From assembly GCA_934090595.1 (NCBI GenBank), contig CAKOJO010000053.1, positions 1 through 7,802 on the forward strand: a stretch of DNA of 7,802 bases, in the 5' to 3' direction. The notes beneath the pieces are model-generated. The model was not told the DNA's origin, ran no database searches, and saw only the letters and a list, made by a program, of their open reading frames with translations. Within the stretch, counting starts at the first letter, position 1. Each line of letters starts with the position of its first letter. A program made the translations under genes and the position numbers. This DNA is from an uncultured Bacilli bacterium (lineage in GTDB: Bacteria; Bacillota_I; Bacilli_A; RF39; UBA660). Positions 1-4,935 of the stretch are shown one piece after another.

Positions 1-51
1 TGCAAATATTGATAAACCTATCATAGTTAGTTTCTTTTTCTTATCATTCAT
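1..51 (-). CDS. Start of an unidentified membrane or secreted protein (partial)
   Basis: Only the first 17 codons are inside the window (MNDKKKKLTMIGLSIFA, running off the left edge). The start is well supported: an AAAGGAG ribosome binding site at 59-65 lies 7 bases before the ATG, and a consensus promoter lies further upstream. A lysine-rich start followed by a hydrophobic stretch suggests a signal peptide or N-terminal membrane anchor. The gene follows the pilC-pilD pair on the same strand but is separated from it by a terminator, so it is its own transcription unit. Too little is visible to name a family. Confidence 0.75.
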   Translation of the reverse strand, partial: MNDKKKKLTMIGLSIFA

Positions 52-82
52 AATCTTACTCCTTTACCTATCTTATAACTTA

Positions 83-111
83 ATTATATATATCTTTTGT
101 AACAGTGTCAA
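83..111 (-). promoter_or_regulatory. Sigma-A type promoter for the left-edge gene
   Basis: On the minus strand TTGACA (111-106) and TATAAT (88-83) are exact consensus hexamers separated by 17 bases. The start codon of the left-edge gene lies about 32 bases downstream of the -10 box, with a good ribosome binding site between. Confidence 0.85.
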
Positions 112-133
112 TCTTCATTTTATTTTATAAAAC

Positions 134-166
134 AAAAAAGAGCTATTTCTATAAAGCAAATAACTC
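134..166 (-). terminator. Intrinsic terminator of the pilC-pilD operon
   Basis: A 9 bp stem (166-158 with 148-140, one G-U pair) with a 9-base loop is followed on the minus strand by six T. The upstream arm lies inside the last codons of the prepilin peptidase gene and the stop codon is in the loop, so coding sequence and terminator overlap. Confidence 0.8.
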
Positions 167-913
167 ATAAAAAAAGTTTAAATCTAATTTTAAAAATATA
201 ACTAATAGAAAAGCAAGCACTAAGAATGGTCCATATGGAAGTTTTTTTTCTTTATTAGTAAAGTAAATAAATAGTGATATTGGAAGAGCAATAAAAGCAG
301 ATAAGGCTACAGATAAGAATGATATTGCTGGGGTTGTTATCATACCAAGAACAAAGATTAGTTTTATATCTCCTCCACCAAGTGATTCTTCTTTAAATAG
401 GATATTACCAAAGAGCATCAATAAATACATAAATGTAAACATTATCACTCCGAATACTAAGTATTTACATGCTCCGATAAAGCCAAATCTAAGTATATTT
501 ATTATGAATACTAGAATAGCAAAGAAAATATTTATTTCATCAGGAATTATGTAATAGTTTAAGTCAGTAACAACTATTATGACAAACATTGAAGAAAGGG
601 AAAGAGCAATTAAAAGATCATAACTAAAACCAAATACATAGTAACTAATAGCAAATAGTAATCCTGTAAATAATTCAATCATAGGATAGAATATAGAAAT
701 TTTGCTTTTGCAACTTTTACATCTACCACCTTGTACTAAATAAGAAATTACTGGTATTAATTCACTAGATTTTAAAACATGATTACATTTTGGGCAATGA
801 CTCCTAGGTCTTATTAGTGATTCTTTTTTGCAAAGTCTAAAACCTACAACGTTATAAAATGAACCAAACATAAGACCTATTATGAAAAATAAGATTAAAT
901 AAAATACATCCAC
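149..913 (-). CDS. pilD: Prepilin peptidase (A24 family, PilD/GspO/ComC type)
   Basis: A 254-residue integral membrane protein, the usual length for the family. It would cleave, and probably N-methylate, type IV prepilins or pseudopilins at the membrane. The N-terminal A24_N domain is complete, with paired CxxC zinc motifs (C40/C43 and C65/C68). Both catalytic aspartates of this aspartic protease family are present: D117 in VVTDLNYY and D182 in the GGGD motif. About seven to eight hydrophobic segments are visible. The start codon is GTG, with a G-rich ribosome binding site (GTGGGGG) a few bases upstream. The gene begins 13 bases after the pilC stop and has no promoter of its own, so it is the second gene of that operon. 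Which pilins it serves cannot be seen, since none is encoded here with a recognisable GFTLIE-type site. Confidence 0.93.
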   Translation of the reverse strand: MDVFYLILFFIIGLMFGSFYNVVGFRLCKKESLIRPRSHCPKCNHVLKSSELIPVISYLVQGGRCKSCKSKISIFYPMIELFTGLLFAISYYVFGFSYDLLIALSLSSMFVIIVVTDLNYYIIPDEINIFFAILVFIINILRFGFIGACKYLVFGVIMFTFMYLLMLFGNILFKEESLGGGDIKLIFVLGMITTPAISFLSVALSAFIALPISLFIYFTNKEKKLPYGPFLVLAFLLVIFLKLDLNFFYELFAL

Positions 914-926
914 ATATATCCCCCAC

Positions 927-2531
927 TTACATTATTTGTCCATAGAATGAGAACATTGGTATAATTACTGATAACACTACAACACCAACCATTATTGCTA
1001 GTAAAATGATCATTACTGGTTCAATAAAGGTATTAACTCTTTTTATTGCGTTGGTGTATAGGTCATTATAGTAGTTTGCTACATATTCCATCATCATTGG
1101 TAGTCTTCCAGTATTTTCACCGGTTACAAGCATTTCATATGCAACGACTGGGAAGGCCCATTTTCCTTTGAAGGAGTCGCTTATTTTTGCACCCTTAGCC
1201 AAGTTGTTTAAAGAATCATTTATTATTTCTTTATATACTTCATTTTGAGAAACTGTACCAAGGATTGCCATTGAATCTGTTATAAATACATTGTGGTTTA
1301 ACAGAGAAGAAAATGTTTTTGTAAATTGGGTTACTTCTTTGTAAATGATTAAGTTTTTTATAACAGGTAGATGCATATAAAAGGTTTGCATTGCTTTTTT
1401 AAATGGTTTGATGTGTTTGTAACTCAAAATATATGTTAATAATATGAGTACCACTACGATAATAATAAATACCGCATTTGTCTGAACAAAATTACTTATT
1501 GCTAGAATAACGATTGTAATTTTAGGTAATGTTGCTCCATTGGCAACGAATATTCCTTGAAATTCTGGTATAACATAGACTAAGATGAAAGTAAGTACGC
1601 AAATGGCAAATACAAAAATGATTGTTGGATATGCCATAGCACTTATAGCCTGTTTTCTTGTTCTGTCGATTGAAGTATAATAGTCTGACATGTCATCAAG
1701 TATTTCTGGTAAGTCTCCAGTCATTTCAGCGGTTTTTACCATATTTATAAGTAGCTTGGGAAAGGTTGATCCTTGTGATGCTAAAGCGTTTGAAAAGCTT
1801 TCACCTTTATATAGTTCATATGTAATATTAGAAAAAATTCTTTTTTGATCTGGTTTAACTGATTGTCTTTCTAAAATTCTCACTGAATCGATAAGAGGAA
1901 TACCTGCTTTTAGGTATGTAGAAAGTTGAGTTAGGATAAATGCTAGTTGTGATATTTTAAGACGAGTTGAACCAATTTGAAAGTTAAGGACACTGTTCAT
2001 TAATTCAATTTTTATTACTTGGAATCCTTCGTTTTCCAAGAATGCTTTTACTTCTGCAGTATTGCTCCCATCAATCATACCTTTTATTTTTTGACCTTGT
2101 TGGTTTAATACTTCATAAGAATATCTGTTTCTTTTGACATCAGTTGTTTTAAGATTTCCAGCAATATCTTTACCAATTATTTCATTATAGTTAATAGGGT
2201 CACCTGGTTTTTTCTTATTAAACTCCATGGATTGTTCATTGTAATTAGTTTGTTCAAGTTCTTTTTTAGTTTGTTCTTCAAGTAATTTAAGTTGTTTTTG
2301 CATTTCTTCATCTAATTGACCCTCTTTTAAAGAAAGTTCACCACGAAGTTTGTTTACATGAGCTAAAGCTTCGTCCATTTCTCCTTGTAAGTTATTAACT
2401 TTGTTTTCAGATGCTTCAATTTGCTCTTTTAAGATATCTACATAGTCATCTAATTCGTTTACATATTGGTTTTGATTTTCTACTACATCTTCTGCATTAA
2501 AATCGTTATCTAATTTTTTATCTTTTTTCAT
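927..2531 (-). CDS. pilC: Type IV pilus / type II secretion platform protein PilC/GspF, with N-terminal coiled coil
   Basis: 534 residues against about 400 for typical PilC/GspF inner-membrane platform proteins, which couple the assembly ATPase to pilus growth. Two T2SSF domains are clear: residues ~195-320, with AGIPLIDSVRIL and AEMTGDLPEILDDM, and ~400-525, with the repeated equivalents LNHNVFITDSM and GENTGRLPMMMEYVANYY. Membrane helices lie near 302-322, 337-370 and 505-527. Residues ~136-176 are the usual small N-terminal domain (EVLNQQGQKIKGMIDG). The extra part is residues ~20-98, a highly charged heptad-like helix predicted to form a coiled coil, followed by a linker. The ATG has an AAAGGGG site 9 bases upstream and a strong promoter. 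Unusually, no gspE/pilB ATPase gene precedes it; an accessory region does. pilD follows in the same operon. Confidence 0.93.
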   Translation of the reverse strand: MKKDKKLDNDFNAEDVVENQNQYVNELDDYVDILKEQIEASENKVNNLQGEMDEALAHVNKLRGELSLKEGQLDEEMQKQLKLLEEQTKKELEQTNYNEQSMEFNKKKPGDPINYNEIIGKDIAGNLKTTDVKRNRYSYEVLNQQGQKIKGMIDGSNTAEVKAFLENEGFQVIKIELMNSVLNFQIGSTRLKISQLAFILTQLSTYLKAGIPLIDSVRILERQSVKPDQKRIFSNITYELYKGESFSNALASQGSTFPKLLINMVKTAEMTGDLPEILDDMSDYYTSIDRTRKQAISAMAYPTIIFVFAICVLTFILVYVIPEFQGIFVANGATLPKITIVILAISNFVQTNAVFIIIVVVLILLTYILSYKHIKPFKKAMQTFYMHLPVIKNLIIYKEVTQFTKTFSSLLNHNVFITDSMAILGTVSQNEVYKEIINDSLNNLAKGAKISDSFKGKWAFPVVAYEMLVTGENTGRLPMMMEYVANYYNDLYTNAIKRVNTFIEPVMIILLAIMVGVVVLSVIIPMFSFYGQIM

Positions 2532-2563
2532 ATGGAACTACCCCTTTATTATTTACTATAATA

Positions 2564-2592
2564 ATTTTACAAAAAATAAGGACTTATGTCAA
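2564..2592 (-). promoter_or_regulatory. Promoter of the pilC-pilD operon
   Basis: TTGACA (2592-2587), 17 bases, then TAAAAT (2569-2564) on the minus strand, followed by the AAAGGGG ribosome binding site (2547-2541) and the pilC ATG at 2531. Confidence 0.8.
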
Positions 2593-2608
2593 TTATAAAA
2601 GAGAAAAT

Positions 2609-2632
2609 AAAAAAAGAAGTCTTATGGACTCC
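2609..2632 (-). terminator. Intrinsic terminator insulating pilC from upstream transcription
   Basis: On the minus strand a 6 bp stem (2632-2627 with 2621-2616, one G-U pair) with a 5-base loop is followed by seven T. It lies just upstream of the pilC promoter and would stop transcripts from the accessory region, including the surface-protein gene or antisense RNA of module 1. Confidence 0.65.
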
Positions 2633-2783
2633 TGTACTTTTATATTTAAAAAGTTTTTAATTTTTTTAATTTATATAAAATAATACTTTTTAGCACGCTT
2701 TTCTATATTAAAAGGTATTTTTGCCTTAGGGCAATTCTTGATTTTGTACACTATTTTTCATACCAAAAGTCATTTTTGCTCGT

Positions 2784-2812
2784 TTGCATTGTGTTTCTAT
2801 ATGGTATATAGT
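2784..2812 (+). promoter_or_regulatory. Promoter of small-peptide mRNA, copy 1
   Basis: TTGCAT (2784-2789), 17 bases, TATAGT (2807-2812) on the plus strand. Copy 2 has the same boxes at the same spacing. The predicted transcript begins near 2820 with GCACGT. Confidence 0.65.
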
Positions 2813-2871
2813 ATTTTTTGCACGTATCTTTGGGCGTCGGCTTTACTTTCTATGAAAGTGAAGTGGTTATT

Positions 2872-2970
2872 ATGATGAGCAAGAAAGATTGTACAATCTT
2901 AATGTTTTTTATAATCTCCCTATTGCAATTATATATAATCATCATGTTAATACATAAACTTTATATGTAA
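2872..2970 (+). CDS. Small hydrophobic peptide, possible type I toxin (copy 1)
   Basis: A 32-codon ORF (31 if the second ATG at 2875 is used) encoding MMSKKDCTILMFF then a continuous hydrophobic stretch ending HKLYM. A charged N-terminus followed by one membrane-spanning segment is typical of small membrane-acting toxins of type I systems. It has its own promoter, a short structured 5' leader and a convergent antisense RNA promoter. The homologous peptide in copy 2 is 27 codons and diverged in sequence but keeps the charged start and the hydrophobic core. The ribosome binding site here (GAAGTGG) is poor compared with GAGGTGAT in copy 2, so this copy may be weakly translated or decaying. I do not recognise the family; it is not Fst- or TxpA-like in sequence. 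It is read from the sequence by hand. Confidence 0.55.
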   Translation: MMSKKDCTILMFFIISLLQLYIIIMLIHKLYM

Positions 2971-3051
2971 TAAAATAGCGACGTCTCTCTGATATAGAGA
3001 AACGTCGCTTTCTAACAAACTAGGAAGCCGACGTTCAAGGAACGTGCTTCT
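2970..3051 (-). ncRNA. Putative antisense RNA of module copy 1
   Basis: A predicted ~80 nt minus-strand transcript starting 6-7 bases after the TATATT -10 box near 3051 and ending after the shared hairpin at 2977-3009. It overlaps the 3' end of the peptide mRNA, so the two RNAs are complementary across the hairpin. Its 5' end folds as AAGC-ACGTTC-CTT-GAACGT-CG-GCTT, a hairpin with a two-base bulge. The role as antitoxin is inferred from layout only. Confidence 0.5.
2977..3009. terminator. Shared bidirectional hairpin of module copy 1
   Basis: 8 bp outer stem (2977-2984 with 3002-3009), one mismatch, 5 bp inner stem (2986-2990 with 2996-3000) and loop GATAT. On the plus strand it is followed by CTTTCT, on the minus strand by ATTTTATTA. 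Both convergent transcripts of the module should end here. Confidence 0.65.
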
Positions 3052-3057
3052 ATATAT

Positions 3058-3086
3058 AATATACTACTTATTCTTGTTTTATACAA
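3058..3086 (-). promoter_or_regulatory. Antisense RNA promoter, copy 1
   Basis: TTGTAT (3086-3081), 17 bases, TATATT (3063-3058) on the minus strand. The element is base-identical in copy 2 although other parts of the module have diverged, which argues that it is functional. Confidence 0.7.
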
Positions 3087-3101
3087 GTAATTTTGATTAA
3101 T

Positions 3102-4058
3102 TTATTGTGATAAAGTATATGGATTACTTGAAGTTCCTTCTCCTCCAGAAATCTTTACATTAAATGATAGATAAAGGACTGGGCGCACGGCATACTCGAA
3201 GTTGTAGATGTAGTTGAAATTGACATAGCCACTCGAGTGCACAAAGAAAGTGTAGTCGGAATAGTCTGAATGCTGCGAAAGTAACCATGTATCTTGACTT
3301 TTATCTAACCAATTATTTGTGGTGTTACATGCAACATCATCATAATTAAATAAGTTACTTGTACATTCTTTTGATGCTCCATATCCATAATCACTGGCAT
3401 ACATTATTGCTATCTTTTTATTTGCATCATTTTGCATTACTGGATTACTTCCATAATAATATCCTGTTCTATTTGCATCATTCTTTCTTTCATATTGCCA
3501 CATTACATCTGTTGTTATTTCTGAAGTATTATATCCTCCAAGATAATATTTTGTTGTTCCTATCATACTCTTGGCATCACTTGTTAATGTATTATAATAA
3601 TCATTATTCAAATATGTATTTAGTGTTGCACTTGTCCAATCATTTGTAATGTTTTCATTCCAATATTTATTCCCTATTGAAGTATCTTTTATTATCTTAA
3701 ATCTATTTTTTATATTACCAGAGGTATCTTCAGTTGGTATTACTCCGATTATCCTCCATGTTTCATTATTAAATGTTACATAGTTCTTTACTACAGAGTC
3801 TCCTCCTCTATATCTATATTCTGTTGCAAATTTATTATCTACTTGAAGAGTGTTATCTATAGTATGTGTTATTTGTTCTAAACCATTAGTTCCCACTATT
3901 GCTTGGGCAAATGTTGTTGCATCCATTCCACTTTTTACACTAAGTTTTAACACATTCTTAGATTCTGTACTACTACTCCATTTAGCATATGATGCATTTG
4001 TAAGATTATAAGAGATTACTCCTGTTAGTACAAGAAAAAGAATACCTACTAATGACAA
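3102..4058 (-). CDS. Membrane-anchored DUF6273/C-type-lectin-like surface protein, candidate DGR target
   Basis: The uninterrupted frame gives 318 residues from a TTG at 4058, but that TTG has no ribosome binding site and the frame stays open upstream to the poly-G tract. The natural product probably begins at ATG 4158 (351 residues if the tract held 9 G). From the TTG: membrane helix at residues ~2-18, then a YAKWSSS segment like those of TasA/camelysin-type exported proteins, then a DUF6273-like domain from ~92 (TFNNETWRIIGVIP, SATLNTYLNNDYYNTL). A lectin-like end follows (AVRPVLYL, then GGEGTSSNPYTL). Residues 262-294 differ sharply in codon use from the rest. The gene lies between two copies of the small-peptide module, and its stop is 13 bases from module 1. 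Function is probably binding at the cell surface, ligand unknown. The domain naming is from memory of the family pattern. Confidence 0.8.
   Translation of the reverse strand: MSLVGILFLVLTGVISYNLTNASYAKWSSSTESKNVLKLSVKSGMDATTFAQAIVGTNGLEQITHTIDNTLQVDNKFATEYRYRGGDSVVKNYVTFNNETWRIIGVIPTEDTSGNIKNRFKIIKDTSIGNKYWNENITNDWTSATLNTYLNNDYYNTLTSDAKSMIGTTKYYLGGYNTSEITTDVMWQYERKNDANRTGYYYGSNPVMQNDANKKIAIMYASDYGYGASKECTSNLFNYDDVACNTTNNWLDKSQDTWLLSQHSDYSDYTFFVHSSGYVNFNYIYNFEYAVRPVLYLSFNVKISGGEGTSSNPYTLSQ
3177..3275 (-). other. NNC-codon-rich hypervariable-type segment (candidate DGR variable region)
   Basis: 33 codons (Q262-V294 of the 318-residue frame) of which 18 end in C by my count, including runs such as TTC AAC TAC ATC TAC AAC TTC. 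The rest of the gene strongly prefers T- or A-ending codons. The block ends in the GC-rich GCC GTG CGC CCA GTC and then switches abruptly back to CTT TAT CTA. Aromatic, Asn, Asp, His and Ile residues at NNC codons are what adenine-specific mutagenesis of AAC codons produces in DGR variable regions. The position near the C-terminus of a lectin-like fold also fits. No template repeat or reverse transcriptase is present in the window. Confidence 0.6.
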
Positions 4059-4158
4059 TAGATATTTATTATAGTCGTTTATATCTTTAAATAAGGGGTT
4101 TTGTTTTATTTTATTACTAGTATTTTGCCCCCCCCCCAGACGAATATTTGTTTATCAT
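4059..4158 (-). pseudogene. Out-of-frame N-terminal part of the surface-protein gene
   Basis: From ATG at 4158 the frame reads MINKYSSGGG through the poly-G run and then hits TAG shortly after because the run has 10 G. With 9 or 12 G it would read on into QNTSNKIKQNPLFKDINDYNKY, then the membrane helix and the rest of the 3102-4058 frame, giving a 351- or 352-residue protein. The Shine-Dalgarno before this ATG is weak. In the frame that continues into the gene at 10 G there is a TAA just upstream of the tract and no usable start before TTG 4058. Confidence 0.6.
4128..4137 (-). repeat. Poly-G homopolymer of ten bases in the coding region
   Basis: Ten C on the plus strand (G10 in the coding sense) in otherwise very AT-rich DNA, seven codons after the candidate ATG. 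Tracts of this type and position mediate phase variation by slipped-strand mispairing in other bacteria. The count may be affected by sequencing or assembly. Confidence 0.9.
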
Positions 4159-4180
4159 ATTACTTGTTAGGTATATACAA

Positions 4181-4186
4181 ATTATA
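4181..4186 (-). promoter_or_regulatory. Possible secondary -10 box close to the surface-protein ATG
   Basis: A perfect TATAAT on the minus strand lies ~23 bases before ATG 4158, but the sequence at -35 (AGGTGT) is poor. It would give a transcript that escapes the upstream terminator at 4248-4271. Weak evidence. Confidence 0.25.
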
Positions 4187-4213
4187 CATAAATTTTTGCT
4201 GTTACACCTGTCC

Positions 4214-4271
4214 TCCTCTTTAGTTTTCTATAATTTAATTTTAATACAAAAAAGATACTTTTTCAAGTACC
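4214..4271 (-). repeat. Terminator-plus-tail repeat, copy A
   Basis: This stretch, comprising the terminator hairpin and the ~35 bases after it on the minus strand, matches 7402-7458 with only a few substitutions and one indel. It occurs once after hemW and once inside the leader of the surface-protein gene. Confidence 0.7.
4248..4271 (-). terminator. Intrinsic terminator inside the surface-protein leader
   Basis: On the minus strand GGTACTT-GAAA-AAGTATC (4271-4254, 7 bp with one G-U pair and a GAAA tetraloop) is followed by six T. It lies between the leader promoter and the surface-protein gene, so it could cut off most transcripts before the coding region. Confidence 0.75.
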
Positions 4272-4388
4272 TTTTGCGTAGTTTTATTGTTATTAATTTT
4301 ATCAATAAAACATTAGAGCCAAACGAAAAGTACCAACTCATCAAGAGCAGGTACTTTTCTCATACTAATTTTAGATACAACGTAGAAC

Positions 4389-4428
4389 AGAGATAGTACT
4401 AACCGTCAAATTAGTATATCTCTTTTTT
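4389..4428 (+). terminator. Plus-strand hairpin followed by a T run
   Basis: Stem 4389-4402 with 4411-4423 (13 bp with one bulged G) and an 8-base loop, followed by T through 4428. On the plus strand it is a convincing intrinsic terminator, yet no plus-strand gene precedes it. On the minus strand the same bases form a hairpin within the leader RNA, which may be its real purpose. Confidence 0.4.
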
Positions 4429-4474
4429 AGTATATTTAATTTTATTTTAAATATACTTCTCTGTTCATGCTTAG

Positions 4475-4503
4475 ATTATATCAAATATTTAACTTAAATG
4501 CAA
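4475..4503 (-). promoter_or_regulatory. Promoter of the surface-protein leader RNA
   Basis: TTGCAT (4503-4498), 17 bases, TATAAT (4480-4475) on the minus strand. Transcription would begin near 4468, giving a leader of about 310 nt before ATG 4158. Confidence 0.7.
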
Positions 4504-4636
4504 TATTTTTGAAATTTTTTAATTTATACAAAATAGCACTTTCTAGTATGCTTTTTTATATTAAAAGTTATTTTTCTCTTAGAGCAATTCTTAATTTTAT
4601 GTACTGTTTTTTATACCAAATGTTATTTTTGCTCAT

Positions 4637-4665
4637 TTACATTGTACTTTTATATAGTATATAGT
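4637..4665 (+). promoter_or_regulatory. Promoter of small-peptide mRNA, copy 2
   Basis: TTACAT (4637-4642), 17 bases, TATAGT (4660-4665) on the plus strand; the transcript is predicted to start near 4672 with AGCACGT. Confidence 0.65.
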
Positions 4666-4725
4666 GTTTTTAGCACGTATCTTTGGGCGTCGGCTTTACT
4701 TTCTATGAAAGTGAGGTGATGTGTA

Positions 4726-4809
4726 ATGAGTAGAAAAAACGACATGATTTTCATCTTGCTTATTATCATCCTATGGCTTTTATATATTATCACTGTTAAA
4801 GCAGTTTAA
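4726..4809 (+). CDS. Small hydrophobic peptide, possible type I toxin (copy 2)
   Basis: A 27-codon ORF: MSRKNDMIF, then an Ile/Leu-rich membrane segment, ending ITVKAV. A good ribosome binding site (GAGGTGAT) lies a few bases upstream. The mRNA leader is conserved in copy 1 and contains a perfect ACTTTC-TAT-GAAAGT hairpin directly before the ribosome binding site, plus a first hairpin starting at the predicted 5' end. A four-codon mini-ORF (MKVR) ends inside the ribosome binding site. A single membrane helix with a basic N-terminus, its own promoter and a convergent antisense RNA make a type I toxin plausible. A small membrane regulator or a non-coding function is also possible. The peptide family is unknown to me. 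Confidence 0.6.
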   Translation: MSRKNDMIFILLIIILWLLYIITVKAV

Positions 4810-4811
4810 TA

Positions 4812-4900
4812 TATAAAAATATAGCGACGTCTCTCTGATATAGGGAAACGTCGCAACTCTTGAAAAACAGAAAGTCGACGTTCAAGGAACGTGCTTCTCT
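4812..4900 (-). ncRNA. Putative antisense RNA of module copy 2
   Basis: Minus-strand transcript predicted from ~4900 through the palindromic element to the T-rich tail after the hairpin at 4824-4854. Its tail (TATATTTTTATAT) makes a better minus-strand terminator than copy 1 has. It overlaps the 3' end of the peptide mRNA in antisense. Inferred from promoter and hairpin only. Confidence 0.5.
4824..4854. terminator. Shared hairpin of module copy 2
   Basis: 7 bp outer stem (4824-4830 with 4848-4854), one mismatch, 5 bp inner stem (4832-4836 with 4842-4846) and loop GATAT. The single stem change from copy 1 (A to G at 4844) keeps pairing as G-U. Only the minus-strand side has a T-rich tail. Confidence 0.65.
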
Positions 4901-4906
4901 ATATAT

Positions 4907-4935
4907 AATATACTACTTATTCTTGTTTTATACAA
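4907..4935 (-). promoter_or_regulatory. Antisense RNA promoter, copy 2
   Basis: TTGTAT (4935-4930), 17 bases, TATATT (4912-4907) on the minus strand, identical to copy 1 including the spacer. Confidence 0.7.

Larger units (their letters stand above)
2662..3088 (+). repeat. Direct repeat module, copy 1 (small peptide plus antisense RNA)
   Basis: This ~427 bp segment aligns along its whole length with 4515-4937 in the same orientation. The right end is almost identical: 3030-3088 differs from copy 2 only by a two-base indel. The peptide-coding part and the upstream ~130 bp are more diverged. The right edge stops 13 bases before the stop codon of the neighbouring minus-strand CDS. I see no terminal inverted repeats and no obvious target-site duplication, so it does not look like an insertion sequence. 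It fills most of the 570 bp gap between pilC and the surface-protein gene. Confidence 0.85.
4248..4468 (-). ncRNA. Structured leader RNA with attenuator, or stand-alone small RNA
   Basis: Predicted ~220 nt minus-strand RNA from the promoter at 4475-4503 to the terminator at 4248-4271. Its 5' end can form a three-way junction: GAACAGAG (4466-4459) pairs with CTCTGTTC (4392-4385), enclosing a 9 bp hairpin (4457-4449 with 4437-4429) and a 13 bp hairpin with a bulged base (4423-4389 region). Next come a 10 bp hairpin (4359-4350 with 4334-4325), an AT-rich hairpin built on the GTTTTATTG/CAATAAAAC inverted repeat, and the terminator. Both arms of the 10 bp hairpin can also pair with the terminator arms, as in transcription attenuation. 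It matches no riboswitch, T-box or housekeeping RNA that I recognise. Confidence 0.5.

Noticed and set aside
2872..2970. Identity with Fst or TxpA toxins
   Set aside because: Only the size and locus layout agree; charge distribution and sequence do not.
2662..3088. CRISPR array or insertion sequence
   Set aside because: Only two long repeats with a gene between them, no spacer-repeat periodicity, no transposase and no terminal inverted repeats.
3359..3649. Plus-strand ORF of 96 codons
   Set aside because: It is the reverse-strand shadow of the surface-protein gene, rich in His and Leu from AT-rich complement, without a ribosome binding site.
3102..4058. Type IV pilin for the neighbouring PilC/PilD
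   Set aside because: There is no prepilin cleavage motif (G-F-T-L-x-E) before the hydrophobic helix, and the C-terminal domain is lectin-like.
4325..4359. T-box, hammerhead ribozyme or known riboswitch in the leader
   Set aside because: No T-box TGGNACC core, no CTGATGA plus GAAA hammerhead core and no riboswitch consensus that I know; only generic hairpins can be claimed.
4148..4396. Plus-strand ORF of 82 codons
   Set aside because: It runs through the terminator, inverted repeats and leader RNA on the opposite strand and has no ribosome binding site or family features.
4467..4664. Plus-strand ORF of 65 codons, hydrophobic
   Set aside because: The aligned part of module copy 1 is not open in this frame, and differences between the copies show no preference for third codon positions, so it is not conserved as protein.
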